Positions 25,136 to 33,275 of a stretch of 64,000 nt of DNA are shown piece by piece. Every line of letters begins with the position of its first letter. Position 1 is the stretch's first letter. A program made the position numbers and the translations under genes. The notes beneath the pieces are model-generated. The model worked only from the letters and a program-made list of their open reading frames with translations. It did not search any database and was not told the origin of the DNA. The DNA is from Mesobacillus boroniphilus (GTDB lineage: Bacteria > Bacillota > Bacilli > Bacillales > Cytobacillaceae), in assembly GCF_018424685.1 (NCBI RefSeq), contig NZ_QTKX01000001.1:1426001-1490000 (forward strand), written 5' to 3'.

Positions 25136-25789
25136 TTATACAGCTCCTCTCAAAAAATCATCAAGTCCATTTTTCCTAAGCTTGCAGGCGGGGCACACTC
25201 CACATCCATCAGCGATGATGCCGTTATAACAAGTTAGTGTTTTTTCTCTTACGAATTCGAATGCTCCCAGTTCATCAGCCAGCTTCCAGGTTTCAGCCTT
25301 GTTCAGCCACATCAATGGAGTATGGATGACAAAGTTTTGGTCCATTGACAAATTAATCGTGACATTCAAAGACTTTATGAACACATCCCGGCAATCAGGG
25401 TAGCCGCTGAAATCTGTTTCACAAACACCTGTAATGATATGTTTAGCATTAACTTGGCTTGCCAATACACCTGCAAAAGACATGAACAATAGGTTGCGTC
25501 CTGGGACGAAGGTGGAAGGTAATCCACCCTCTTCCCCGTCCTTCACTTCAATTTCGCTTCTTGTCAGTGCATTTGGCGCCAATTGATTCAACAGACTCAT
25601 ATCGAGAATATGATGATTTATCCCAAGTTCCTTCGTGATTTCTTTTGCGCAGTCTATTTCTGTTTTGTGCCTCTGGTTATAATCAAAGGTCACTGCTTCC
25701 ACTTCTGCAAATTCCTTCATAGCCCAGAACAGGCATGTCGTGCTATCCTGGCCGCCGCTGAAAACGACTACCGCTTTTTCTTTTTTCAT
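25136..25789 (-). CDS. queC: 7-cyano-7-deazaguanine (preQ0) synthase
   Basis: QueC uses ATP and ammonia to convert carboxydeazaguanine to preQ0. The PP-loop is [12 protein letters not shown] (residues 8-19). The C-terminal zinc site is formed by cysteines in [21 protein letters not shown] good AAGGAGA precedes the ATG. It is the first gene of the operon, directly behind a preQ1-I riboswitch and intrinsic terminator, so its transcription is attenuated by the pathway's end product. Confidence 0.94.
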   Translation of the reverse strand: MKKEKAVVVFSGGQDSTTCLFWAMKEFAEVEAVTFDYNQRHKTEIDCAKEITKELGINHHILDMSLLNQLAPNALTRSEIEVKDGEEGGLPSTFVPGRNLLFMSFAGVLASQVNAKHIITGVCETDFSGYPDCRDVFIKSLNVTINLSMDQNFVIHTPLMWLNKAETWKLADELGAFEFVREKTLTCYNGIIADGCGVCPACKLRKNGLDDFLRGAV

Positions 25790-25812
25790 TTCGAGAATCT
25801 CCTTTTAAACGG

Positions 25813-25848
25813 AAAAAAACAGCACCACTAAGACAGCAGTACTGTTTT
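25813..25848 (-). terminator. intrinsic terminator of the preQ1 riboswitch
   Basis: AAAACAGTAC pairs with GTGCTGTTTT (one wobble; 25839-25848 with 25816-25825 on the reverse strand), ending in a T run at 25813-25819. It lies just after the aptamer and before queC. Confidence 0.82.
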
Positions 25849-25849
25849 C

Positions 25850-25883
25850 CCTTAGTTTTTTTGAGAGGGTAGCTAGAACCTCT
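25850..25883 (-). promoter_or_regulatory. preQ1-I riboswitch aptamer
   Basis: On the reverse strand the segment reads AGAGGTTCTAGCTACCCTCT, then CAAAAAAACTAAGG. This is the class I preQ1 motif: the P1 hairpin GAGG/CCTC, a CTAGC-containing loop, the A-rich third strand and the CTAA pseudoknot partner. A perfect small hairpin (TTCCGT with ACGGAA) sits immediately upstream at about 25883-25898. The expected mode is transcription termination when preQ1 binds. Confidence 0.92.
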
Positions 25884-25953
25884 TCCGTAAAGACGGAATA
25901 TCTAATTTTGACTTATTTATTTTATCATACATTTTATAAAAGAAAAGTAATTT

Positions 25954-26217
25954 TTATTCCATATTTTTTGGTTTTACAAGGTCCTGATGCCTGAAGCGTT
26001 GTGCTGACCATTTTTCGTCCAAAGAGACATTGCTGACAGTCCTGTACTCAGATAGTTCCTGAACCAGCCTGAATAATACGTCACGGTTAATGCAAGTATT
26101 AATTTTTGAACTTTTCTTTGGGAATGCGACCCAGAAGATAGCTTCCTCGTTTAATCGTATAATGGCTTTCGGAAACCATGTTCTAACTTCCTCACTGTCG
26201 TTCGCGAATAATAGCAC
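25954..26217 (-). CDS. DUF3052-like protein, N-terminally short
   Basis: The 87-residue frame matches the second half of DUF3052 proteins: FWVAFPKKSSKINTCINRDV followed later by VSLDEKWSAQRFRHQDL. Family members are usually about 130-140 residues, with an N-terminal beta-alpha part missing here. A stop codon lies just upstream of GTG 26217. AGGAATTT could serve as a weak ribosome site. It is either a naturally short version or a decayed gene. Confidence 0.5.
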   Translation of the reverse strand: MLLFANDSEEVRTWFPKAIIRLNEEAIFWVAFPKKSSKINTCINRDVLFRLVQELSEYRTVSNVSLDEKWSAQRFRHQDLVKPKNME

Positions 26218-26446
26218 AAATTCCTATTGTCGGTCTAATTGTCAGACTCTTCGATTAACGCCTGGTATCTTTCAGGTGCATTCATTACCTTGGCTGTGCC
26301 TTGTTTTTATCGCAATTTCTTTAATAATGCATCCATTGAAACCATCCTATCTAACCCTTATTTTTGTTTATGATTTAGTTTTTAATTGGGACTCAAACAC
26401 CTCTAATTCAAATTATGAATACATTGAACAGTAGAGGTGATGTGTC

Positions 26447-26863
26447 TTGCCGGAATGGATTGTGATTTTTTACCCTATTAATTTCCTGTCCGCGTATGTT
26501 CTATATATCTATCTATACAATCGAAGAAAGCGAATCGGATTTCATTTAGGAATGAACATAACAATCGTTGCTGGTGGAGGTTTGGCCCTTGCAACAGGGA
26601 TTATTTTTATTAACTTATATCCATTTCACTTCTTGGAAGCTACCTTATTTTCTGTGATTATAGGTGGTATTTCAGGGATTCTGTTTGGCAATCTATTTGA
26701 CTTTCAAACCTTATTCTCTGGCTATATAACCGGGTTGATCATGGGAGTCATGGCGCCTATGATAGGAGCTGCCGGATATGAATGGGTTGTGTTCTTAATC
26801 ATGATTGAGGTTTTCATACTCAGCTGTTTTTGCATAGCGGCCTCCTCGGCCTACAAAGCCTGA
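26447..26863 (+). CDS. small integral membrane protein, unknown
   Basis: TTG 26447 follows GAGGTGATGTG. The 138-residue product has about four hydrophobic segments: WIVIFYPINFLSAYVLYIYL, ITIVAGGGLALATGIIFINL, a Gly-rich pair (IIGGISGILFGNLF; YITGLIMGVMAPMIGAAGY) and the last ending in CIAASSAYKA. A positive stretch (NRRKRIGF) lies after the first helix. I do not recognise a family. The gene is flanked by its own terminator. Confidence 0.6.
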   Translation: MPEWIVIFYPINFLSAYVLYIYLYNRRKRIGFHLGMNITIVAGGGLALATGIIFINLYPFHFLEATLFSVIIGGISGILFGNLFDFQTLFSGYITGLIMGVMAPMIGAAGYEWVVFLIMIEVFILSCFCIAASSAYKA

Positions 26864-26922
26864 TTCAGTAATCTAGCGAGGGTGTTAGTTTCCTTAGCGC
26901 ATGTGAAACTCTTAAGTAATGA

Positions 26923-26951
26923 CAAAAGCAGCCTTATCTGGGCTGCTTTTG
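26923..26951. terminator. bidirectional terminator
   Basis: An 11-bp stem (CAAAAGCAGCC with GGCTGCTTTTG) with a short loop lies between convergent genes, two bases from the next stop codon. Confidence 0.82.
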
Positions 26952-26952
26952 T

Positions 26953-27666
26953 TTACTTCACTGAAAAGCCTTCAAATAACCTTCCCCCATAGGGTTTTAA
27001 AACTAGGTCGGCTATTTCTATGACCATCTGTTTTTTACCCGTTTGGTAATACTGTGAGAATGCTTCTACAAATTTTTCTGTGAAAATGGGATCATAATGA
27101 TTTAATTCCCTCACCACCCATTTTGATTTTCCGACCCAACGCTTGTTTGTCCTTAACACAAATTCTTGCAGCTGTTCAGCCAGCGTGCCTGCAATGAAAA
27201 TTCCCTCTCCCTTGTTGTTCGATCCAATGAAATCATCAAGTGTATCTGTAATGAAATATCGTTTGAACTCGATCTCTTTCTTGGTCCACTCTTCTGGTCC
27301 TTTCCTGATAATCCTTTTTGCTTCATCTATTACTTCAGGGAGAAATTCGTTTTTTCTGATAACCATTCCTTCAGCAACCATTCTCGGCAAGCTTGGTCTC
27401 GCCCTTTTTATATCACTCTCAAAGAAAAGCTTATAGGACTGTAAATTATGGACGAAAACCTCGATGGGCCATCCATGCGCAATCAATGACTCTCTGTATG
27501 CTGATGGAAGGTTCTTATCGAATATCACAATATCTAAATCCGATGTAACAGTTGCTTCTCCCCTGGCTACACTCCCAGCAAGCAGTGCTGCGTCGCAGTC
27601 TGGAAAGCTCTCCTCCACAAACTTTTTAGCTGTTTCAAAAGCCGATAATTTAGCGGGCATGTCCAT
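26953..27666 (-). CDS. nucleotidyltransferase domain-containing protein
   Basis: The N-terminus has the pol-beta nucleotidyltransferase signature LLAGSVARGEATVTSDLDIV, with two metal-binding aspartates, and IEVFVHN as the third acidic strand. The remaining 150 residues are helical. Such proteins include aminoglycoside nucleotidyltransferase-like enzymes and antitoxin-type MNT proteins; this one's substrate is unknown. I chose ATG 27666 because GGGGG lies eight bases upstream. It is divergent from the lipoprotein gene. Confidence 0.78.
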   Translation of the reverse strand: MDMPAKLSAFETAKKFVEESFPDCDAALLAGSVARGEATVTSDLDIVIFDKNLPSAYRESLIAHGWPIEVFVHNLQSYKLFFESDIKRARPSLPRMVAEGMVIRKNEFLPEVIDEAKRIIRKGPEEWTKKEIEFKRYFITDTLDDFIGSNNKGEGIFIAGTLAEQLQEFVLRTNKRWVGKSKWVVRELNHYDPIFTEKFVEAFSQYYQTGKKQMVIEIADLVLKPYGGRLFEGFSVK

Positions 27667-27740
27667 GTGTAAATCCCCCATTAAATATTCATACAGCTAT
27701 TATTAGACAAAACTCATAATTTGTCGACAATATTGCGAAT

Positions 27741-27766
27741 GTTTCACAAAGCAAGCCAAGTGGTAT
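27741..27766 (+). promoter_or_regulatory. possible sigma-B-type promoter
   Basis: GTTTCA at 27741-27746 and TGGTAT at 27761-27766 are 14 bases apart, close to the sigma-B consensus (four of six and five of six). It is well placed before the lipoprotein's ribosome site. Confidence 0.4.
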
Positions 27767-27806
27767 CCTAAAATATAAAAATAGTTGTACCAGGAGGATA
27801 TTACTC

Positions 27807-28316
27807 ATGACATTTTCATTAAATAAATTGTTTATACCTGCAGGATTGGCAGTCATGCTCATCTCTGGCTGCAGCATTGATGAGGCAGAACAAGGAGTGA
27901 AAGAATTAGAAGAGGAAACAAAGAATGCTGCTGAAACAACAGAGGAAAAATCAAAAGAAGTAGTGGATAAGGTGAAAGAAGAGGCTCCTGGTATCATCCA
28001 GAACATGAAGGATACGTATAAAGAAAGCGAACAAGAAGTAAAAGACAACACTCTCCAGGCCGGCGACAAGGTAACTATACAAAAAGATGCCTATCTCGCC
28101 CTTACACCGGAAGCATACGATGAACTCTATCAATTGATTGAAATCAATGATTTAGAAGGTGTAGATAAAATTGTACAGGAGAATAAAGTAAAAGAAGTCA
28201 AGCAAGGCAGTCAAGCAGAAGTTTTGGAAAGAGATATAAGACGAACGAAGGTAAAGTTAAAAGATTCCGGTGAGGAAGGATACCTGCCCACTACAATGCT
28301 TGAACCCGTCCAATAA
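27807..28316 (+). CDS. lipoprotein with SH3-like C-terminal region
   Basis: The N-terminus is a lipoprotein signal peptide: NKLFIPAGLAVMLISGCSID, with lipobox L-I-S-G-C. A charged Glu/Lys helix (about residues 28-85) follows. The C-terminal third (DKVTIQKDAYLALTPEAYDE through RRTKVKLKDSGEEGYLPTTM) looks like a small beta barrel of SH3 type, where a Y-L-P ending is common. AGGAGG precedes the ATG. Expected location is the outer face of the membrane, bound by lipid. A terminator follows directly. Confidence 0.75.
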   Translation: MTFSLNKLFIPAGLAVMLISGCSIDEAEQGVKELEEETKNAAETTEEKSKEVVDKVKEEAPGIIQNMKDTYKESEQEVKDNTLQAGDKVTIQKDAYLALTPEAYDELYQLIEINDLEGVDKIVQENKVKEVKQGSQAEVLERDIRRTKVKLKDSGEEGYLPTTMLEPVQ

Positions 28317-28324
28317 GCAGAGTA

Positions 28325-28351
28325 AAGACCCTGATTGATGCTCAGGGTCTT
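28325..28351. terminator. terminator after the lipoprotein gene
   Basis: A perfect 10-bp stem (AAGACCCTGA with TCAGGGTCTT) followed by ATTTTT. It lies between convergent genes. Confidence 0.85.
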
Positions 28352-28364
28352 ATTTTTCGGACGA

Positions 28365-28847
28365 TTATTTTGCTGTAAATGTATCTGGCATCACGACAGC
28401 GATCACTTCTCCTCTAGCACAAAGTGTTTCCCCGGCAAAAACTTCTGTTTCAACTCGATATTTTTTTGGATGAATCTCATGGACGGTACCTATTGCTTTT
28501 AAGGCTGTTCCTTGAGGCGTCGGTTTCATGAAATCGACATGCAAGGATGCTGTTACAAATCTTGGCGGTTCTTCCCCGTCTCCTGGTTCATAACCATTTT
28601 TTCGGTGCAGGTAGAGTGCAGCCGAACCGGTGCCATGGCAATCCACAAACGAGCCAATCACGCCGCCATATACGAACCCTGGCAGGGCCATATGCTCTTT
28701 TTTTGGATTGTAGATTGATATTGTCTTGTCCCCATCCCAGCCTGTCCGGAAATGGTGTCCGTGCTCATTCATCCTCCCGCAGCCGTAACACCAAGAGAAA
28801 TCATCTGGGTATTCATCCTGGATGGCTTTCAACACCCTTTCTTCCAT
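28365..28847 (-). CDS. PaaI family thioesterase (hotdog fold)
   Basis: The 160-residue protein has the hotdog signature: GFVYGGVIGSFVDCHGTGSA, the central helix with the catalytic-region Asp, then RFVTASLHVDFMKPTPQGT. The N-terminus carries CYGCGRMNEHG, a Cys-rich segment common in one PaaI-like group. Such enzymes hydrolyse acyl-CoA thioesters; the substrate is unknown. A monocistronic unit, divergent from the aldo/keto reductase. Confidence 0.82.
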   Translation of the reverse strand: MEERVLKAIQDEYPDDFSWCYGCGRMNEHGHHFRTGWDGDKTISIYNPKKEHMALPGFVYGGVIGSFVDCHGTGSAALYLHRKNGYEPGDGEEPPRFVTASLHVDFMKPTPQGTALKAIGTVHEIHPKKYRVETEVFAGETLCARGEVIAVVMPDTFTAK

Positions 28848-28939
28848 TGCGCTTCCCCCTTGTCAATTCGTAATCTATAATATTTTCTTCGACAGGGGTT
28901 TGAATTCCTTTAAAATAATTCGATTTCCTTTGTTGGTGT

Positions 28940-28954
28940 ATACAATAGTTGTAT
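28940..28954. promoter_or_regulatory. palindrome in the promoter region of the aldo/keto reductase
   Basis: ATACAA-N3-TTGTAT is a perfect inverted repeat about 70 bases before the reductase start, overlapping a possible TATACAAT -10 box. It may be an operator; no regulator gene is adjacent. Confidence 0.35.
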
Positions 28955-29024
28955 TTGTGCAACATAGTTTTGTTCAAAAAGGACAAATGTTAAGATTGAC
29001 GTAAATTATTTAAGGGGTGATGGA

Positions 29025-29942
29025 ATGAAGTACAGACGCTTAGGAAAGACAAACCTTGATGTATCTGTTATCGGAATCGGAACCTGGCAGTATGGCGGTG
29101 AATGGGGAAAGGATTTCGGGCAATATGAGGTCGATGCTATCCTGGACAAAGCAAATGAAAAAGGAATCAACTTCCTCGATACAGCCGAATGCTATGGAGA
29201 CCACTTATCGGAAAGTCTTATTGGAGATTACCTGAGCCGGGGCAACCGGGAGGACTGGATTGTGGCAACTAAATTCGGCCATCATTTCCATGGTAATTTT
29301 GAAAGGACACGTCACTGGAGTGCAAATGACGTACTAAAGCAGCTGGATGCTTCGCTGAAGGCGTTAAGAACTGATTACATAGATTTATATCAAGCGCATT
29401 CATGTACAGATGAAGAATTCAACAACGATGAATTATGGACAATGCTCCACAAGCAAGTGGAAAAAGGAAAAATCCGGCACCTCGGCATCTCACTTCGATC
29501 CAATGAAGAAAGCTACCAGACTGACCGCGCTTCAGACGTAAACGCAGGTGCCATCCAGGTCGTATACAATCGTCTTGACCGTAAGCCGGAAGAGCAGATC
29601 TTCCCTTCAAGCCAAGATCAAAATCTGGGGGTACTTGCAAGAGTTCCGCTGGCAAGTGGATACTTAAGCGGTAAATATAAACCAGGTGCGACTTTCAGCA
29701 CTGACGATGTTCGCTCCAAACATGATAGCGAAGAAACAACGAGATTACTCCAACAGGTCGAAGAGATTCAAGATAACGAAGTCCCCGAAGGTGTTCCAAT
29801 GGCCACGTGGGCATTATCCTGGGTCCTGAAACACCCTGCAGTCACTGCCGTCATTCCAGGTTGCAAGACACCAGAACAAGTGGAACTCAATGCAAAAGCA
29901 GCACAACTGGCCGTTGATAATCATCCTCAGAGTTTAAAATAA
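29025..29942 (+). CDS. aldo/keto reductase
   Basis: A 305-residue NADPH-dependent reductase of the TIM-barrel AKR superfamily. The catalytic tetrad is visible: D and Y in FLDTAECYGDHLSES, K in IVATKFGHH, and H in LYQAHSCTDEE. Cofactor-binding regions include GVLARVPLASGYLSGKY and VIPGCKTPEQV. AAGGGGTGATG precedes the ATG. The physiological substrate is unknown; related Bacillus enzymes act on reactive aldehydes under stress. It ends at a strong terminator. Confidence 0.9.
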   Translation: MKYRRLGKTNLDVSVIGIGTWQYGGEWGKDFGQYEVDAILDKANEKGINFLDTAECYGDHLSESLIGDYLSRGNREDWIVATKFGHHFHGNFERTRHWSANDVLKQLDASLKALRTDYIDLYQAHSCTDEEFNNDELWTMLHKQVEKGKIRHLGISLRSNEESYQTDRASDVNAGAIQVVYNRLDRKPEEQIFPSSQDQNLGVLARVPLASGYLSGKYKPGATFSTDDVRSKHDSEETTRLLQQVEEIQDNEVPEGVPMATWALSWVLKHPAVTAVIPGCKTPEQVELNAKAAQLAVDNHPQSLK

Positions 29943-29950
29943 TCGGATTT

Positions 29951-29973
29951 TGCCCCAGCATACTGCAGGGGCA
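29951..29973 (+). terminator. terminator after the aldo/keto reductase
   Basis: TGCCCC pairs with GGGGCA, with partial inner pairing, followed by a six-T run. Confidence 0.8.
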
Positions 29974-30042
29974 TTTTTTAGATGACTTTTTAAAGAGGCA
30001 TCGATTAATAATTTAAGACATTAACCATTTAACGGTTAAATA

Positions 30043-30642
30043 TCAAGTATTCAACCTATACACTAAGAACCTTTCATTCGGGTTATTTTCAGGCAGTTTC
30101 ATTTCAAATACTAGTTCAAATGGTGTCTGATTCTCTAAATAAAATATATAGTCCTCAGATGGATAATATAGAATCAGGTCGATTTCCCTTTGATATTTTT
30201 CAAAAGAAATCATTATATTTTTTAATACACTCATCAGAATTTGAACCGTAAAAGGGTTAAAGAAATAAAACTTGTTATTATTAGGTGAAATTTCATAATC
30301 CTCTGCCAAAACGCAATAAAAGTTTATTCTATCCGCTCTGTTTCGAAAATTCTTTAAGTAACACTGTTTGTTTTCGAGGGCTTCCATGTAGAATGTTTCA
30401 TTCATTTCAACTCCAGAGACATTGATATTGAAATGATAATTCAGATGAAAATTCAATCGCCCTTTCCCACATCCAAAGTCGACTACATGATCATGACGGT
30501 TCAATTTGTATTCATTGAAAAATAATTCAAGCGCACTATATGGAGTTGGTTCATACCGATGGTAATGTAATGAAGTCAAGAATCCTTTTTGTTCACCAGT
30601 TGTTTTAACATTCAACAATTTATCCTGTTGTTGTTCATTCAT
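30043..30642 (-). CDS. class I SAM-dependent methyltransferase
   Basis: The SAM-binding motif I is HVVDFGCGKGRLNFHL, with motif II acidic at VSGVEMNETF. FYFFNPFTVQIL occupies the motif IV region, where an FNPF core replaces the usual DPPY. The N-terminal YHRYEPTPYSAL and the whole plan match small Bacillus methyltransferases of unknown substrate. I start at ATG 30642 (GGAG nine bases upstream) rather than 30657. Codon use looks more AT-rich than its neighbours. Confidence 0.75.
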   Translation of the reverse strand: MNEQQQDKLLNVKTTGEQKGFLTSLHYHRYEPTPYSALELFFNEYKLNRHDHVVDFGCGKGRLNFHLNYHFNINVSGVEMNETFYMEALENKQCYLKNFRNRADRINFYCVLAEDYEISPNNNKFYFFNPFTVQILMSVLKNIMISFEKYQREIDLILYYPSEDYIFYLENQTPFELVFEMKLPENNPNERFLVYRLNT

Positions 30643-30728
30643 AAAATCGAACTCCATTCTTTAAGGGTACGCGAAAAAATCTTTGACTAAGCTGTTTCAC
30701 ATTGAATATTGTTTTTAAAGAGCACTGA

Positions 30729-30863
30729 TTAAAGATCTTTGTTTTTCCGAACCCTTACTTCTAGCATCTTCTCATAAAAGTTTTCTTCCAAATCTATATC
30801 AAAGTAGTTATAAAACTTCAATAGTTAGGCAAGGTAATCAGCGAGTTCTTGCAACTCTTTCAT
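30729..30863 (-). pseudogene. possible MazG-like pyrophosphatase fragment
   Basis: Read from ATG 30863 the frame gives MKELQELADYLA, a stop, then LLKFYNYFDIDLEENFYEKM and a basic ending, to TAA at 30729. The E-L-A-D helix followed by D-I-D-L-E-E...K resembles the end of MazG/dUTPase-like NTP pyrophosphatases. An internal stop and the missing first half make it a remnant. The match is short, so confidence is low. Nothing else is seen between 30643 and 30980. Confidence 0.35.
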
Positions 30864-30980
30864 TTCCCTACCTCTTTATGTAAAATTAACCTTGTTGTGT
30901 TATTGGCATACATATGTTTATTTTAACTTAAAGGTAAATGATTCAACATAACTATTATTATGAGGAGAATAGGGCAAAGG

Positions 30981-32313
30981 ATGTTTTCGAAAAAAATGAA
31001 CAGAGATAGAGCTGTGGTAATAGGTGGTGGTATTGCGGGCAAGCTGGCTGCACGTGTACTGTCTGAGTTTTTCCAAGAAGTAATATTAATAGAAAAAGAT
31101 AAGAAAAATGATCATTTCACTAATAGGAAAGGTGTTCCACAAGGTAATCAGGGGCATGTTTTGCTGAAAAGCGGAGAAGAGATTATAGAGGAGCTTTTCC
31201 CGGGAATCATTCAGGAATTATCTCGAAATGGAGCCAAGAAAACGGACTTCGCGGGAGATCTATTATGGTCACATCACGGTACTCAAAAGATCCGATTTGA
31301 TTCAAACGTGTTCATTAGCCAGCAAAGCCGACCTCTACTTGAGTGGCAGATCCAGCAAAGACTGGAAAAAATACATAATATCAATTTTCGATTCGATTGC
31401 AAGGTGCAGAATCTTAAATTCAATACCGATGAAATGAACACCATCGTCATCGAGGATATAAACGGTGTCGTAACGGACCTTTTAGCGGATTTAGTAATTG
31501 ATGCATCTGGTGCTGCCGCGCTTCATAACCAATGGCTAAGGGCCTCAGGATATGGGATTCCGACCAAAACAGAAATCAAGATAGATTTATTTTATGCTAG
31601 CATGGTCTTTAAGAAAATTGCTCATGAATCTATTAATTGGCACAGTCTCCTCGCCTTTCCCAATCCCCCAGAAGTCGAACGTGGCGGCATGATTTCACCT
31701 ATCGAAGGGAATCGTATGCTGGTTACCCTGATTGGCTATGGTACGAAGGAAATTCCAAAAAATAAAGACAGCTTTCTGGAATATGCACAGACACTTAATC
31801 AACCTGAAATGTATGAAGTGATTAAAAATGAATCACCACTCTCCGAGGAAGTACAAGTCTACCGGTTCCCTGCCCTCCGTCGTTATCACTTTGAAAATCA
31901 AAGAAATTTTCCAACCGGATTGTTGGTAATTGGGGATGCTTTTTGCCGGGTAGACCCTGTTTTTGCACAGGGGATGAGCCTTGCTGCAATGGAAGCAAAG
32001 GCATTAAGGGAAATTTTAATGAAGGGGCCTAAACAGGCAGCAGTTAACAAAAAGCTATCATAAAAAAGTCAGCAGGATTCTCGATATTCCCTGGCTGATC
32101 GCATTAACAGAAGACTTTCGATTTCGCACCACGAGCGGAAACAAACCAATAGGTCTTGCTATTTTGCAATGGTATATAAAAAAAGTTGTGGCGGCCTGCT
32201 CTCATAATGAAAATGTTTATACACGTTTCATCCAGGTTCTACATCTAAAATCGCATCCAATAAGTCTTGCCCGCCCCGGTATTCTTGCTAAAGTGTTTAG
32301 AACTACTAAGTGA
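30981..32313 (+). pseudogene. FAD-dependent monooxygenase/oxidoreductase, frameshifted near its 3' end
   Basis: The first frame (to 32063) has a full FAD-binding fold: RAVVIGGGIAGKLAARVLSE with IEKD ending the second strand, then GVPQGNQGHVLLKSGEE and the second FAD motif LLVIGDAFCRVDPVFAQGMS. The frame ends in a lysine-rich stretch at about 32050. Another frame then continues the family's C-terminus (VSRILDIPWLIALTEDFRF through HPISLARPGILAKVFRTTK) to TGA 32311-32313. The break lies in an A-rich tract, so either a true frameshift or a sequencing slip. The start at 30981 follows AGGGCAAAGG; ATG 30960 is in frame. Confidence 0.7.
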
Positions 32314-32321
32314 ACCTAAAT

Positions 32322-32349
32322 GAACCCTCGACTTTCAGGTCGGGGGTTC
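32322..32349 (+). terminator. terminator after the FAD oxidoreductase
   Basis: An 11-bp stem (GAACCCTCGAC with GTCGGGGGTTC, one wobble) lies nine bases after the downstream-frame stop. Its position supports the view that the longer, frameshift-joined reading was the original gene. Confidence 0.8.
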
Positions 32350-32662
32350 TCCATTTCTCCCTTGTGTGTATGTGTGTCTACGCCATTTAAATTTCTCCCA
32401 TTTTGAAGACTGTCCTCGAAATATTTGTTGCTTATCAGACGTGTTTGCAATTGTATTCTTAAAGGCACCCTAGCACTGTCCAGCGCAATGTATTGAAAAG
32501 ATTGAAGAAAGCAATTAAGTTATGAAAAGCTCTTTATAGAAGAATTTCCCAACTGGCATTTGTCCCTTTATGTCAAAAAGTGTGTTAGGCTTGAGAGAAT
32601 GATAAATACCTAGGGTTATTCGACTTTTCTTAGTCACCCTCTTTTGGGAAGGAGATCGAGAA
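32350..32662. other. intergenic region without recognised gene
   Basis: I see no supported gene or repeat here; the last 20 bases hold the GGAAGGAG ribosome site of the following gene. Confidence 0.5.
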
Positions 32663-33022
32663 ATGAATGAAATCAGTGTTTTCCTAGATGATTACCGCCA
32701 GCCGCCAGAAGGTTATGTTTTGGCAGAAACTATAGATGAATGTCTCATTCTTTTGAAAAATTATGAAATCGACCACTTGTCGCTAGACCATGACCTTGCA
32801 AGCTATACCAGGAATGGCTTGTTGCTTGTAAAAATAATGGTCGAGAAACAGCTATTTGCCAATCGAATCACAATCCACTCTGCAAACTCGGTCGGCGGGA
32901 AAGCTATGTATAATTGCTTCAAGAAAGCACAGAATGATTACCTTATGCCTCAGTCTATAAATATTCTTTTACGTCCCCTGCCCCTGCATTCCTTTACTTC
33001 ACGGATGATGTCTATTTATTAA
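32663..33022 (+). CDS. cyclic-phosphate-processing receiver (cRec) domain protein
   Basis: The protein starts ISVFLDDYRQPPEGYVLAET, continues with HLSLDHDLASYTRNGLLLV, and has ITIHSANSVGGKAMYNCF. The L-D-D, S-L-D-H-D-L and H-S-A-N blocks are the signature of the cRec family, a receiver-like fold with a histidine-containing active site proposed to process RNA cyclic phosphates. Family members end soon after the HSAN helix; here about 25 residues (INILLRPLPLHSFTSRMMSI) follow that look unrelated, perhaps due to a frameshift. GGAAGGAG precedes the ATG. Confidence 0.72.
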   Translation: MNEISVFLDDYRQPPEGYVLAETIDECLILLKNYEIDHLSLDHDLASYTRNGLLLVKIMVEKQLFANRITIHSANSVGGKAMYNCFKKAQNDYLMPQSINILLRPLPLHSFTSRMMSIY

Positions 33023-33235
33023 AGATAGTCAGTTTTTATATTCCCACCTGTCTCTTGTTAAAAAGGATTTGACTTCCATTTTGTAGAATAAGGAATCAAA
33101 ATTCATTTTTCTCATGTTACCTATCTTATCCTGACCTCCCTAACAGCTGCAGCAGAAGAAGAAAAAAAGAATTATCGTACGGCCTGGTATAAAATACGTA
33201 TTTACAGGAAAGAAAGTTATTTTGTTCAGATGTAA

Positions 33236-33275
33236 TAGAGAAAAATGGACCAGAACTCTGGCCCATTTTTCTCTA
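33236..33275. terminator. bidirectional terminator
   Basis: A long stem (33236-33252 with 33259-33275, one mismatch) with A- and T-rich outer arms, overlapping the stop of the racemase gene. Nothing else is recognised between 33023 and 33235. Confidence 0.82.
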
